This document shows, piece by piece, positions 33,978-48,319 of a stretch of DNA of 64,000 bases. The notes beneath the pieces were generated by a model. That model saw only the letters and a program-made list of their open reading frames with translations. It was not told the DNA's origin and ran no database searches. The stretch covers positions 236,919 through 300,918 of the forward strand of contig RCSZ01000024.1 in NCBI GenBank assembly GCA_014898425.1. The letters are read 5' to 3'. How positions within the stretch are numbered: position 1 is the stretch's first letter; each line of letters opens with the position of its first letter. The stretch comes from Botryotinia globosa (taxonomy: Eukaryota > Ascomycota > Leotiomycetes > Helotiales > Sclerotiniaceae). A program made the translations under genes and the position numbers.

Positions 33978-35432
33978 TGTTGCTTCGAGAAGGATACAGA
34001 AGATATAGTACCTATATAATATAGATTCTGTATATCTAATTGTATTCTATCTAAAGAATTAATTCAATGAGAAAGTAGTAGATTTTATATAAATATTATT
34101 GAAAAAATTAATTTTTTTTATATTCACTTATTCCTTTCAATATGATTGTTTTTATATTAAAATTATTCTTTTGAAATGATTTCCTTTGTAATGAATTCTT
34201 TTATTTATATATTCAAAACTCTTTTTTATAGTTTCAATATAATAATTTTTTATCAAATAAAATCAATTCTTTCTTTATTTCCTTTCTATTTATTTTATTA
34301 TTTTGATATTAAATTATTTATATTAATTAAATTAATAAGAGTTTGATATAATTTTCTTTTCATTATTGTGTTTATTAGATTAATTGAATTATTGATTTAT
34401 ATAATTTCAATAATCTCTTTTTTCTTATAAGATTGATGTAATGTTATAATATTAATTATTAAACTTTTTTTATTAATTATATTTTATTTGATAAGTAAAT
34501 TATATAATAATTTCAAATTAGTATATAAAATTAATAGAATCTTTTTATCGAAAATAATATTAATTATTGAAGTAGTAATTATTTTAATATTGAATTTTTA
34601 AATAAATTTGTATAGTTTGAATATCAAAATATTGTATATGATTTTCTTATATTTAATAGATAATTAATGAATAATATTAATATTATTGTATTTATTTATT
34701 ATAATAATTATATAATCTATTTGGAATAAATAGTTTTTATTGTTTGTAAAAGAAATATTTATAAAAATAATGATTTTGAATAAGTTTAGATCGATGAATA
34801 TATAATTGAATTCTTTGATAGAATTCTTTTTTATTATTTGATATATTTATTCAATATTGTAATATTATTCTTGTTAAATTGTATTGTTTATATAATTATT
34901 AAAAAATTGAAAAATACTTTAGATTGATATATCATTATAATATATATTTTATAAATTTATTATATAATATATTATTCATATATAGAAATATATCTTTAAA
35001 CTTTACTATATATTTTATAAATATTTATAAATCTATAGAAACAAAGTATAGATTATTATATTACTTCATTTAATTGAAATAAATATAATCATTTTAAAAT
35101 ATAAAAATAATACTATTGAATTTTAATAAATAATTGTAAATTAATTCCTCATAATCCTTAATTATAAAATTAATCTATTTGAATTATTTATCTTCAGTTT
35201 ATATAAATATATTATCTTTAATAATAAATATATTATCTATTTGAAAATTTATAATATTAAATTCAATTCTTTTATTATTGTTATATATAAAATAAAAGTT
35301 ATATATAGATTATCATATTTTAAGCTTTTTGTAATAATAAATATAATATATTCTAAACTAATAATTTTCTATTTTTAGAATATTATATAATAATTCAATA
35401 ATAAATAAAATTATATTAATTAATAAATTTAT
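33978..35432 (+). mobile_element. Family D element: intact 5' LTR and internal region
   Basis: The LTR occupies 33978-34211, 234 bp, exactly the length of the solo LTR at 1707, and starts TGTTGCTTCGAGAAGG. It entered gypsy-A2 after ATATT, the same five bases that flank the solo LTR. The next 790 bp are shared with 13811-14500, with an extra block of about 110 bp near 34800. The 3' LTR was not found. The interior has no readable gag or pol motif. The right part is interrupted by gypsy-B at 35433. Confidence 0.75.
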
Positions 35433-35593
35433 TGTCACAACATTAATTACATTGTCTTTATACCTCAAGCATGGATCCTTAATATACTCTTAGTAAGCTC
35501 TGAGCATACCCTATTTCTTATAATAAAACCTCAACCTTTTATAGTATTTAAAATCTTTATAATATAATATAAATCTTTACCTATATCTTGATA
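35433..35593 (+). repeat. Gypsy-B 5' LTR (161 bp)
   Basis: It ends in TTGATA, the mutated form of a TGACA end. Inside are the words TCAAGCATGGATCCTTAATA and ATATAAATCTTTACC, both also in the 3' LTR. Confidence 0.9.
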
Positions 35594-38500
35594 ATTTATA
35601 TTATCTTTTATAAACTATTATATTTTTATTTAAAAAATTAAAATCACTATCGAAATTATATTTCGATTGTTCTATCGATTATTTTGATTGTATTTATTAT
35701 TGATTTATTATATATCCCAATTGTATTTATTATTAAAATAATTTTGCTAAAAAGTAGTAAAATTATATTTATCTCAGTCAAATTAATTATAAATTTATTA
35801 TAAGTTCAAGTTATTAATATTTAATTATAAATTATCGATTTAAAGAATATAATTAAAATATTGAAAATTATTACTCATAATAATCTATAGATTTCGTTTT
35901 ATTAAAAGTATTTAATTATTCTTAAAAGATTCAATAATAATAAACAAAATATTATAAAATATTAAAATTAATCTATAATATTTTATAATTTAATTAATTA
36001 TTATTTAATTATAAACTACAAAAACAAATCAAAATTTAAAAAAAAAATATTTCTTATCAATTAACTTTTTAATTTGATTTATATAAATAATTAAATATAT
36101 TTCAACATAATCACTAATGATTTGTATAATTCCAATCTTTAATTTTCTAAATAATATATTATAGTAAATATTTAATATAATTGAATAAATAATATCAAAC
36201 TCTTGATTTATTATAAGAAGATCTCTATAAATTATAATAAATACAAAATAAAAAGAATTTAATTTAATAATTTTATTATTGAGTTCAAACAACTTATTAT
36301 TAGATATAAGAAAATTATTAAATAGTAAATTATTAATCTTAAATTCAAAGTTTTATAGAAATTAATTAATATTTTAATTAATTATATTAATAAACTTTTT
36401 ATTATTAATATTAATATATAAATAATTTAATAGTAAAATGTTTATAATAATCTAAATGAAAAGATTTGTTTTAATAATCAATATAAAAGTTAGGGTATTA
36501 ATTTTAATTATAATCAATTGAAATCTTATAATAGGAAATCAATTCCAATTATAGTTTTTTCTATATTAGATTTCTTTAGCAACTCTATATAATTGAATAC
36601 TATTTATTAAATCTAATATTCTTAGTTTTGTTTCATTCGAAAATAATATTTTAAATATAACCTTTATCTTTATTATAAGAAATCTAATTATATTAAGAAT
36701 AGTTATAATAAGAAACAAATCAATAATACAAAGTATAATATTAATACTAATATAAGATACAATCTCTATATCAATAGTTTTTTTGTAATCAATTAATATC
36801 AAAATCTTAAACTTTACTATAACGCTATTGTTTCTATATATCAGAATCTATTTATTCATTGCTTTTTAGTTTATTATAATACTATTACTTTTTTATATTA
36901 GAATCTATTCGCCAATTGTTTTTCAATTATATTATTATATTATATTATTTTAATTCCTTTTAATTTCGTTTAAAAGATTGATTTAGGAGAATATATTGAG
37001 GGATTTATTTATTTGGAAAAGAATAGGAATTCAATTTTCTAATTTAATATATTCAAAGATTAATTCTGATTTATAGTTGCAAATTGGAACCTTTCTTTAT
37101 AGAAAATTTATCTTTATAGATTAGAAAATCAATTATATCTAGAAATCCTTTATATTTTAAATTAATAAATAATAATTTTTTTAAAATCTCAATAGAAATC
37201 TTTCTTATATTTAATATAACTATTCTACTTATTAATCTTATAAATAGTAGAACTACAGACTATAACTTTATTAATAGAAAAATTATCTTTGAGCTTTAAA
37301 TATCTATATATCTTTTTCCCTATATTTGTTATTTATTTCTAATTAATAAAAAGCTTTTTAATATTCTTTTTTAATATATATTTCTGAATATATAAATTAA
37401 TAATTATAAAGAAATCAATTTTTTTTATATTATTATTTTATCAATTATAGATTTAATAATCCTTAGCTTTTTTTAACTTTAATATTATAATCCTATTATT
37501 GATTAATTAATAATAATATTTGAATTTATATTTATATATTATTTGAGATATTACTATTCTATTGATATTATAGTAATTATTATTTTTGATATAATTAATA
37601 ATTATAAAATAATTTTGTTAAAAAGCAATAAAATTATATTAATTGTTTCCAAATTTTTTCTATAAAAACTTATTTCGAAATTAGTTTTTATAGAAAAAAC
37701 TATTGATAAAAGCTTTGAAAATATCTTATTATTATTTTGAAATCATTTAATAATTCTCAAATTTATTGAAATTTTAGATATTTAAAAAAACCTTAATATT
37801 ATTAATTTTAAAATATTTAATCAAAATCTTTATTATATTTATTGTATTAATAGTGAACTAGATATTTGAGTTAAAATGATTTTTAATTGATTAATTTTAA
37901 AATCAGTTTTAATCTGATTTATTATTAATTTTAGGAAATATAGAAGATTATTATAAAATCAAAATATTCTATTCTTATTATTATTATTACTATTATCAAA
38001 TCTTTCAAATAAACCGTTTGATGTTATATAAAGTATTTATCTCAAAATATAAAATATAAAGTTCTTTATAACTAATAATTTTATATAATTCTATAAAAAT
38101 AATAATATTTATATTATAAAAGTATTTTGAAATAAATTGAATAGAATTTACAATTTATATTATATAATAATTAAAGATTCTATTCAATTATATTGAGATT
38201 TAAAAAATAATAATATTAATAAATTTATAGAAAAAACAAATCGATTTTTTTTATTTATAATAAAGATTCGAAATAAACTGTTTTTTTAATTTTATAATTT
38301 ATACCTAAAATTCCTATCTTTTTTTATTAACAAACTTTTATTATAATACTTATAGAATTACAAGATCGAGATTATATTGAATAAGGAATTATTATATAAT
38401 AAAAACTATTTAATATCTTTAATCAAACTTTAGATTATTTATAAATAACTTGATAACAATTTGAATAAAGAATTCATTCGAAAATCTTGTTTCCAATTAA

Positions 38501-38600
38501 TTTCTTTTTTTTAACTATTAAATCAAAGAAAGATATTTGAATTTATTAAAACTATTGGGGTTTAAATAATGTTATTATTAAAAATCGATATCTTTTATTA
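35594..38600 (+). pseudogene. Gypsy-B leader and gag region, decayed
   Basis: Expected by position to contain gag and protease; no motif could be read. Two minus-strand open frames (36029-36292 and 36566-36802, 87 and 78 codons) lie antisense to it. They are rich in Ile, Tyr and Asn, lack motifs, and are best explained as chance frames. Confidence 0.5.
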
Positions 38601-38689
38601 TTAATTAAAGAAACCCTTAATATTTTATATTATATTAAAATCTATATAAAATTTAATATTATTATTGTTTTTAATAAATTATAAATCGT

Positions 38690-39600
38690 AAAAGACTATA
38701 AATGGAAAATTGCTTTCATTATTTGTTTCAATCTATTCGAATCATTAATAATACTTTTCAAACTTTATAATATATTAGCCTTGTTTTAGAATTATATTAA
38801 TTATACTTTCTTCGATCTTCTGGATAGAATTTATATAATATATTTAAATGATATTTTGATTTATTTCGAGAATATTACAAATTATAAAGAATATATTTGT
38901 AAAATTATCTAGTAATTGATCAATATTGAATTATAAATTAATATCGATAAATACAAATTCAAAATGAAAAGAATTAAATACTTTGATTTAATTATTACTT
39001 TAAAAAATATAGAAATAAACCCGAAGAAAATTGATATTATATTTAACTGGAAATCATTAATTAAACTCAAAGATCTCTAATATTTTTTTAGATTTGCTAA
39101 TTTTTATCAATATTTCATTTATAGTTTTTTTAAGATTATAAAATTCTTTAATTATTTTCTAAAAAAGGAAAAAATATAAAGATAGATTCTTGAATAAAAA
39201 GATATTTTTATAATATTGAAGAATCCTTTTTTTTATCTTGATTTTTATTATATTTGATTATTATTATTTTATAATTATTGAAATTAATATTTCCAATTAA
39301 ATTATAAATAATTTTTTTTGATAATATAATAACGAGGGATATTTATACTTAATAATATATATTATTATTAAATATAATTATAGAATTTATAATAAAAAAC
39401 TTCTAACAATTATAAAATCATGAAAGAAATAAAGATCAAAATTATATAATATTTAAAAATTATTCGAAATTATTATTGATTATAAAAACTTTAAATATTT
39501 TATATTAATAAAGATATTGAATTAATAATAAACTAAATAGACTAGATTTTTATTGAACTTTAATATTTATATTATATATTAATTCAATTCTAAAACTATT
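38690..39600 (+). pseudogene. Gypsy-B reverse transcriptase and RNase H
   Basis: NNTFQTL near 38747 corresponds to NAPATFQ. YLNDILIYFENI near 38840 is YLDDILIYSE with the first catalytic Asp changed to Asn. Then come INPKKIDIIFNW (GIxMDPxKVxAIxxW) and FRFANFYQYFIYSFFKI near 39090, followed by FNYFLKKEK, in standard gypsy order. RNase H follows: DYKNFKYFILIKILN near 39478 matches the TDHKNLEYF block and QTRFLLNFNIYIIY the RQARW block. Stops interrupt at several points. The function was copying element RNA into DNA and removing the RNA strand. Confidence 0.9.
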
Positions 39601-40089
39601 TATTTTAATATTTTAAATTATAAAACTAAAAATCATTTAGTATATATTAATTCTAATAATAATCAAATCAAAAATCATTTATAAATAATCCTTTCAAAAT
39701 AAATATTCGATATTATTGTATTCAAAGATATTATTTAACAAACAAATAATAATTCAAATCTGATTATAGTTTTAATAAATATAATTATTCTTAATATTAA
39801 TAAATTAATTGATAATTTTATTAATAAAACATATAGATTATTCAAACTAATTATAATTATATATAATATTTTAGAATATTTTTGCTTACTATTAATTATT
39901 AAATATTTAAAAAAATCTTTAAATAGTTTTATAAAATTGGAAATTAATAAATAATAAGATCTTTTATTACAATCACTTCTTTATTTCTTTTTTCATTAAA
40001 TTTCATATATAGATTATATATTATATATATTCAATTAAATCGAATAAATATTCTGATTATATTAAAATTATTAATCTTATTTTTTATAT

Positions 40090-41010
40090 ATATTAATAAT
40101 TTAATATATCTCAAAAGATTAAAATATTTGTATAAGTTTATCAATTCTGTTTTTATATCAAAATCTTTCACTTTGTTATTCCTAGATTTTTTGAATCTTT
40201 ATTAATATTATTCCACTTTTAATCTGATATCTTTATCGATTATATTACATTATTATTAATTAATAAATATTATAGAAAAAAGTATTAATATATTATTATA
40301 ATTGTTTATTATTTAATCAAAATACAATATTTTATATCAATTATAGAACTATTCATAAAGAAGCTTGTAAATCGATTTATTAAGAAAATCTATTGTTTAT
40401 ATAACATTTTTGATAATATTATATTTAATAAAAGCTTTTAATTTATTTCTAAATTCTAAAAATATTTATTCAAATATTTATTAATCATTTTAAAACGACT
40501 TTCTTTATTTTATTCTAAATCCAATAATTAAATAAAAAAATCAATATTATAATCAAATAATATCTTTACATCTTTATAAACTTTTATCAGAACAATTAAT
40601 CTAATCAACTTTCATTTACAGAATTTATATAAAACAATATTATATTAAAAATTATTAATATATCCTTATTCTTTATTAACTATAATTATCACCTATATCT
40701 TAATATCGAATTATCTATATTAGTTTTATTGAATCTATTATATCAAAAAAACAAGAGTTTCTAAAAACTAATAAAATTGTAAATAGATTTAATTTTATTT
40801 TAATTAAATTAAAAGCATTTGTAATCCAATTGATTTAGAAATATAAAGATTATATCAATAGAACTTATATCAATACCCTTTTTTATGAAACAGATAATAA
40901 AATATAAATTAATATAAAGAATATAAAATCAATTATTTAATAAAAAAGAATAATAATAAATAAAATAATCTTTATAAAATCCTTAAAATTTATAAACAAA
41001 TTTATTTATT
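40090..41010 (+). pseudogene. Gypsy-B integrase
   Basis: The region reads YQFCFYIKIF, a zinc-finger/core boundary, then DIFIDYITLL near 40225 (DFITDLP-like), then NIIIFN-type and YLFKYLLIIL segments and a weakened DGQTER-like block. It corresponds to the integrase core by order and by repeat identity with 2290-3340. Individual catalytic residues cannot be assigned safely. It would have inserted element DNA into the genome. Confidence 0.7.
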
Positions 41011-41692
41011 ACAACTTCTAATTAATTTCAAGATTTTCTTGATATTTTATAACTCATTATTCCAATCGCTTTATTACTCATTAGGATTATTAGATCAAGA
41101 TATTATTAATATTATTGAGTTATATAGAAATCAAGGTCAAATTTTTGAAAAGAATAATGAAATATACAAGGAAACCGAATAATAAAAATTCGAAAAAATC
41201 CTTAATTATTATAATAAAAATAGCTTTCATTATCAAATCAAATAAAAGTATTGATCATTATTATAATAATCAGTCAAAAACCTTCGAAGTCAGAAATAAA
41301 TAATTATTATATTTCATTTAACAAATTCGAATAAACTAAATCTATTTGTATAAATAGAGTTTAAAAAACTTATTATTACAAATATTATTATACCAAATAT
41401 AATTTCTAAATAAAAATCTATTAGATTAAAGAAAATCTATTAATTGATTACAATCCTCAAAAAACTTAAAAGAATTTATTTTAATCTTTTTATAGAAATT
41501 AGAGTTTTTTGATATTGTTTCAAATAATTTCGAGTTTATTTCAAAAGATATTAGAATTTTATTTAATCATTTTCATTATTCATTTAATTTAAATATAATA
41601 ATAAGTTAGTTTGATAAACTAATTCCCTATAACTTTGTTGAAAAATGACAAAATTAGTATTATACTTTAGTTTATTTGGAATAAACGAATCC

Positions 41693-41706
41693 TAAGGGGA
41701 GAGTAT
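41693..41706 (+). other. Polypurine tract of gypsy-B
   Basis: TAAGGGGAGAGTAT directly precedes the 3' LTR and is one of the few G-runs left in the element. Confidence 0.8.
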
Positions 41707-41867
41707 TATTATAGTACCAACTACATTGCCTTTGTATTTCAAGTATGGATCTTTAGTATACCCTTAGTGAATCTTTAGTATACCCTATTTTCTATAATAG
41801 AATCTCAACCTTTTATAATACTTAGAACCCTTATGATATAATATAAGTATTTACCTGCACCTTGATA
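41707..41867 (+). repeat. Gypsy-B 3' LTR (161 bp)
   Basis: It is the same length as the 5' copy and better preserved in its right half (CCCTTATGATATAATATAAG, TTACCTGCACC). Confidence 0.9.
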
Positions 41868-42677
41868 CTTATTTCTTTCAAAATATAAATTAAATATATA
41901 TTTGAATAATATTCCAAATGTATATATCTATACTATACTTTTCCAAATATTTGTAATTAATGAAACTAAAAATGTATTAATATAATTATTGAATTGTTAA
42001 TAATTATATCAAAATAATTATTTTATCGATGTTATTATATATTTAAATAACTAATCTTGATTTGTAAAATTTGATATTTATTCCTTTATTTTTAATCTTA
42101 TTAATAAATTATAATTTAAAAATATATATTTACTAGGGTAGTCTAAAATATAATTGATTTGATTGATTCAATTGATTTGATTAATTTAGTTAATTTGATC
42201 AATTTGATTAATTCGATTGATTTAGTTGATTTGATTAATCTAATAATAAGATATCATTAATATAGATCTGAATTTCGTAGATTTATAGGATAGATTGATA
42301 AAATAATCAATTGAGAAATTAAAAAGAGATTTGAATTTATAAAAGAATATATTATTAAAAGATTAAATTAATATTTAAATTATAAGGAATAAATAATAAA
42401 GGAATAGTGAATAATCTTTTAATCGAATAAATGTTTTATAAAATAAAAGAAAGGAAAAAATCAAAAATAGATTTTTTATATATTAAACTAGAAATGGGAT
42501 TGGAATATAGTTCAAATTTATAATATATATAAGAATATAAAGATTATAATATAGAAAGGTTTTTGTAGTATTAAAAAAACAAATTATATATTATAAATTA
42601 AGATTTCGAAAATAAAAAGTTTGAATATAATATTAATTATTATTTCGAGATTTTGAATAAAGAAATAGCTCCCTATT
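41868..42677. repeat. Spacer and left part of family E, second copy
   Basis: From about 42290 the sequence matches family E near 22620. Before that lies a degenerate repeat of TTGATT-type words (42150-42245). No gene is seen. Confidence 0.55.
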
Positions 42678-43335
42678 TGTCGTTGGTCACTCGCTTAGCG
42701 TGGGATAAGCTAAGCCTAATTAGGAATAGTATTAAAATAATACTATATTGGAAGCTTAGGCTAGTAGAATAGATAGAATTTATTATTGAATTATATTATA
42801 TTATATTATATATTTATATATATATATATAAAAATAGGTATTAAAAAAAGATCTGAATATAAAGATTTAAGTTATTTATTTATATTTTTTCCTATTTTTT
42901 ATATGTAAATGGCGCAAGTTTAATATGTGGTATATTTGAAATTTCTGATTTTGTAATCAATTTTATCAATTTTCTTTATTAATTTGTAATCAATTTTTAT
43001 AATAAAAAAAAAGAAAAAATAATATTATACAATATTACATCTGTCATTCCGCATTTGAATTAGTTCCTACATCATATTTCAAATTTTTCAAAATAATAAT
43101 TTATTATTTTGAATAAAGAATTAATAAAGGATTTCCTTTTTAATAAAGAATTCTTTATTTTATTTTTATAATAATATTATTTCTTATATAAAGAGAATAA
43201 AGAATATAAGAAATTTTTCTTATATTATTGAATTTTTATTATTTTATTATAATAATAGAATTTTATTATTATAATTAGTTCCCTTAATATTATAATAATA
43301 TTAAATAATTTAATTAATATTTATTAAAAATAATA
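42678..43335 (-). repeat. Copia 3' LTR (658 bp)
   Basis: The plus-strand left end is the least mutated (CTCGCTTAGCGTGGGATAAG). It contains a (TA)n run near 42810 and an AAAAAAAAGAAAAAATAATA tract near 43005, both shared with the other LTR. Confidence 0.92.
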
Positions 43336-43349
43336 CTCGCTTTTAATAA

Positions 43350-43367
43350 ATATATAGTTTAAATCTT

Positions 43368-43399
<32 letters not shown>

Positions 43400-46300
43400 T
43401 TTTATTATTTATTATTTATTATTTTTGAACTGATTCGATTTATTTTAATAATTTAATTTTCGCTAATAATTTAATTAGACTATTGGCTAATTGTTCGTTT
43501 ATAAAAATTCAAATTAAGTTGATTAATTCTTTATTTATTAATTCTTTTATTGAATAATATTTTGTAGTAATATATTTGCTTCTTTTATAAAAAAACAAAA
43601 TTTTCTAAAATATATATTATTGTTTTATTATTTGTATATAAAGCGAATTTATTCTATTTATATTCATTTAATTCTTTTAATATTTTTTGAATATAAATTG
43701 CTTTTTTTGTAGTTAAATTAATAACTATTAATTCAGTTTCAATTGTATTTTAAGCTATTATAGATTGAAGTTTAATTCTCCAATTAATAAATCTATTAGT
43801 ATATATAAATATATAGCTATTAATTGATTTAATCAAACTAATATCCTTTGCAAAATCTATATTTGAATATTCTTTAATATAATTATTAATATTATTATTT
43901 TTAATATTAATATTATTATTAATATTCTTTATATATTGAATTCCTAAATTTTATAATTCTTTTAAATATTTAAAAATTCATTTAGTTTCTATTATATAGT
44001 TTGAATTAGGGTTTGAAATAAATCTGATTAATTTTAATATAAAAAAGCATATATTCTATTTAATTTCTAAAATTATATAAAAAGCTTTTCCTATTAATTT
44101 TTGAGTGTATTTTATATCAAAAATATTAGTTATTTTAGGGTTCTTTTCGAATTTATTTTTAAAATCTATTGAAATAAAAATAATATTGTAATTTTCCATT
44201 TTTAAATTAATTAGATATTTATTAATATAATCTTTTTGAATTAATTTAAAAGAATTATTATTAATTTTAATTTAAATGCCTAAATAATCTTTTATAGAGT
44301 TTAAATCCTTTAAATCAAAATATTTTTTAATATTTTGAATGAAATCTTTAATTAGATTTTCATTAGATTCTATTATTATAATATTATCTATATATATATT
44401 TAATATTAATTCTAATATTTTATTAATAAAAATATATTCGTTTAATATTAATAAATTAAAATTTAATTTATATAATATATTTTTTAATATATTATATCAG
44501 ATTCTAGCAGATTGCTTTAATTTATATAATGCTTTATTTAATTTTAATATATTATTTTTATTATAATTTATAATTTCAGAGGGTTTAATATATAAATTTA
44601 TATTAATATTATTTTATACAAAGACTAATATTATATCAATTTTATATATAAATCAGGATCTTGATATTACTAGTACGAATATTAATTTCTAAGTCATTTG
44701 CTTTATTATATTAGCAAATGTATTTAAATAATCTATTTCATATAGTTCTTTAAATTCTTTAGCGATGAATCTAGTTTTAAATTCAATAAAATCATTAGAT
44801 AAATATTTAATTTTATAAATCCATCTAGTTTTTAAGGATTTAATAATATTATTTTTTTTGATATTTTTATTAATAATCTTATTATTTTTATTTTTAATAA
44901 TATTAATATTATTATTATTAATATCGATAATATTTTATATATTATTATTTTCTAGGGTTTTAATCTTATAATTTATAACTTTTATCTAATTTTCTTTTTG
45001 ATTTAAATTTATAGTTTCGATATAGGTTTTAGAACTTTTTAGATTAGTTTTATTATCAATTTTAATAATAATTTTCTGATTTTTGTTTATTTTAATATTA
45101 AATCCTAATAATAATGATTGATTTTTATTAATATTATTTATTTTTAATTTAATATTATTATTTAGATATTTAATATATACTAAATAAACTAGATTATAAT
45201 AATTCAATTGAGATTCTATATCTTTTATTCTTTTTGATTACCTTAATAGAATTGATAAATTTGAATTATAAGGGATTTCGATTATAAAACACTTATTATT
45301 TATATTTAACTCCTAATTATTATTATTTTCATTATTTTTATTATTTATATTATGATTTTTATAATAAATATTATTTTCATTATTTATATTATAATTTTTA
45401 TAATAAATATTATTATTTTTATTATTTTTATAATTTTTATAATAACTACCATCTTTTTGAATTTCTATTTCAAAAGGAATAAAATTATTATTAAATAGAT
45501 TTTTTAATTCTATTTGTTTTAAATCAATAATATCTTTATTGATATTATTATTATTATCATTATTATTCTAATAATATTGAATATTCTTATAAATAATAAA
45601 ATCTCTTAAGCTAATAATTCGATTTATATCAGGGATATAAAATATTAAATTATAAGGTAATATATATAATAATAATATTCCTTTTTATATTTTAAAATTT
45701 AGTTTATTATTTCTTTGCTTTTTATATTTATATATAAAAGTAAGAGAATCTAAGATTTTTATATTATTTAATTCAGAATCTTTTTTATATAACTTTTTAT
45801 AAAAAAAAGTTTTAATAATTTGATTATATATTCTATTTTTAATATATATTATATTTTGAATTAAATAAGGTTATAATTTTATAGGTATTAATAATTCTTT
45901 AATTATTATTAATAATTTTTCTATTAAATATAAATTTCATTTTTCAGTTATTTCATTTTGTAAATAAACATATAGATTTATATATTCCATTAAAATTCCT
46001 TTTGATTTTATAAAAAGTTTTTATTTATTTAATTTAAATTCAAAAGTATTATCAATTCTAATAATTTTTATTTTGATATTAAATTAATTTAATATTATAT
46101 TATAGAATTCTTTTAAAATTTCAAAAATATTAAATTTATTTTTAATTGAATATGTTTATACAAATCTAATAATTTAATCAATAAAAGTAATTATATATTT
46201 TTCTTCTTTAAATATGTTTTTTATAGATTTTAAAATATCAATACTTATTTTATTAAAAGGGTTTAAATTTATTTTTGATAAATTTTTATTGATATTTTGA

Positions 46301-48313
46301 TGTATTTTCTCAAAAGGATAGCTTTTATATACTTTTAAATCTAATTTTAATTCTTTTTTATTAAATTTAATAATTTTAATAATATATTCTTTATTTATAT
46401 GTTTGAGATGTTTATATTATAAATCTAAAATATTAAGATTATTATTTTTTCTAGTATTTAATTCATTAAATTCTTTTTTATTATTCGAATTTATATTCGA
46501 ATTAATATTTGAATCTTTTTTAGAATTTTCTTTTTGATTTATTTTATGGATATTATATTTATTCTTATTATTAATAATATTAATAATTTTTTTAAAATTA
46601 TATTTTATTAATAAATAATGATTTATATTGTAATTTAAATAGAAAGTATTTTTAATTTATTTTGTTATAGTTTTTATATTTAATATTTTATGATTAAAAT
46701 GAAATTTATTTCTAAAAAACTTTATATAATTAATTTAGTCTCTTTTTGTGGCTAATTTAATGTTTATTAAAATCGACTTTAGGCTAGGAATAAATTTTAT
46801 ATTTTTTATTAATAATGATTTGTTATTAATAATTAATGGAATATTTCTATATCTATAAATTGGAATGGTTTCATTATTAATTGTAATAGCGAATTTAAGT
46901 GAATTATATATTTTATAATTTATTAATCAATTTTTATTAGGGTTATAATGCTTTATTGCTTCTGAATCTAAAATAATATTATTATTTTTAATATTATTTT
47001 GTTGATAATCTTTAATATTAATATTTTTATTAATATTTTTCTCAAGTTTATTAATATTTTTATTAATATTTTTATTAATATTAATATTTTTATTAATATT
47101 TTTCTTAAGTTTATTAATATTTTTATTAACTTTTTTATTAATATTAATATTTTTATTAATATTAATATTTTTATTAATGTTTTTATTAATTTTATTATTA
47201 ATTTTATTAATATTATATTTTTTATTATTATTTAATAATAATGTTATAATAATTCATTTATTTTCAAAGAAACTAATAATGTCTAATATATTATAATTCA
47301 ATAAATTATTATTATTATTATGATTTATATTATAATTTTTAATTTAATCTATTGAATTTTAGAATAGATTCCTTAGGATTTTGATTATTATAATCCTTTT
47401 TATTATTATTTTTATTATTTATCTTTTTATTAAATAGCTTCTTGAATTTATTCTTTTTAATTAATTTTTTATTAATAATTTTATTAATTTTATATTGATT
47501 ATTTTTATTATTATTCTTGGAATAATTTTTATTGAATAATTCAGGATGTTTTTTAAAGTATTTGCTTTTGAAATAACCTTTTTTATTGTAAAAAGTACAA
47601 TTAGGAATAGTATTTAAAGGTTTTATAACTTTATTTATATTATTAATTTCTAAAAAGTCTTTTATTCTGGTTTCTTTAGAATTTAGTTCAAAATATAGTT
47701 TATTTAGATCTATTTTAGGGGTTTTTTTTAATAATTCTTTTAATAACTCTTTAATTTTTCTTGATTTATAAGAATCGAAATAATTATTTAAACCTTTAAA
47801 TATAATCCAAATTAATAATTGATTTTGAAAATCAATTTTAATTGATTTTAAATAGTAATTAATAGATTCAATATAACTTGTATATTTATTAATATTATTA
47901 AAATCATTATAATTTGAATTAATGATTTTATCAAAATATCAACCTATTAAATCTAAAGAAATCTCTCCGAATATATTATTAATTATATTCCAAAGTTCTA
48001 TAATAGATTTAATATTTTTAAATCTTTTATTTAAATCAATATTTATTATTAATCTAATAACTACTAGTGCTTTATTATAATATTGATTATATTCTTTTAA
48101 TTTATTATTATATTTTATTTGAATTTCTATATATTTAAAATCTATAGAATTTCTTTTTAAATATATTGATATTTAAGATTTTTTTTTAAAATTATTAATA
48201 ATATATAGTATATAATTATTAATTTCTAAATATAAACTAGCTTTTTGAGTTTATTCTATATAATTAGAATATTCGGTTAGTAATTCATTATTAAAATGTA
48301 CCTCTATATTCAT
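43350..48313 (-). pseudogene. Copia gag-pol polyprotein, decayed
   Basis: The start codon is probably 48311-48313. Gag has the words TEYSNYIE, KEYNQYYNKA and SLDLIG, and a zinc knuckle near 47541-47606 reading CTFYNKKGYFKSKY, where later Cys/His are lost. Protease near 46940-46980 reads ILDSEAIKHYNP, the DSGATxH motif with Gly changed to Glu. Integrase begins with a HLKHINKEYIIKI block near 46400. In reverse transcriptase, RFIAKEFKELYEIDYLNTFA near 44740 matches the RLVAKGFxQxxGIDYxETFAP block and YIDNIIIIES near 44380 is YVDD with the second Asp lost. RNase H near 43400-43800 keeps ETELIVINL and a C-terminal LANSLIK block. Several in-frame stops occur in each domain. The open frame at 44986-45207 is one intact fragment. 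Confidence 0.92.
46985..47230 (-). repeat. Expanded Asn-Ile-Lys tract before the copia protease
   Basis: The minus-strand frame encodes a long run of NINKN-type repeats, from TTAATATTTTTATTAA units. It lies between Gag and protease. It could be a natural low-complexity linker or later slippage. The plus-strand open frame here is its antisense. Confidence 0.8.
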
Positions 48314-48319
48314 TTTTAA

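Larger units (their letters stand above)
35433..41867 (+). mobile_element. Gypsy-B: full-length Ty3/gypsy element, 6435 bp
   Basis: It has two LTRs of identical length, 161 bp (35433-35593, 41707-41867). The 5' LTR starts TGTCACAACATT and the 3' one TATTATAGTACC; they align without gaps at the ends. The target duplication is TTTAT on the left and CTTAT on the right, one transition apart. A purine tract, AAGGGGAGAG, precedes the 3' LTR. Internal motifs are gypsy reverse transcriptase, RNase H and integrase. It lies inside the region that follows family D. All frames are broken. Confidence 0.92.

Noticed and set aside
36029..36802. Two minus-strand open frames of 87 and 78 codons within gypsy-B
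   Set aside because: They lie antisense to the expected gag region, have extreme Ile/Asn/Tyr content and no motif. Frames this long arise by chance.
46999..47235. Plus-strand frame with FINIFIN repeats
   Set aside because: It is antisense to the Asn/Ile/Lys tract of the copia polyprotein.
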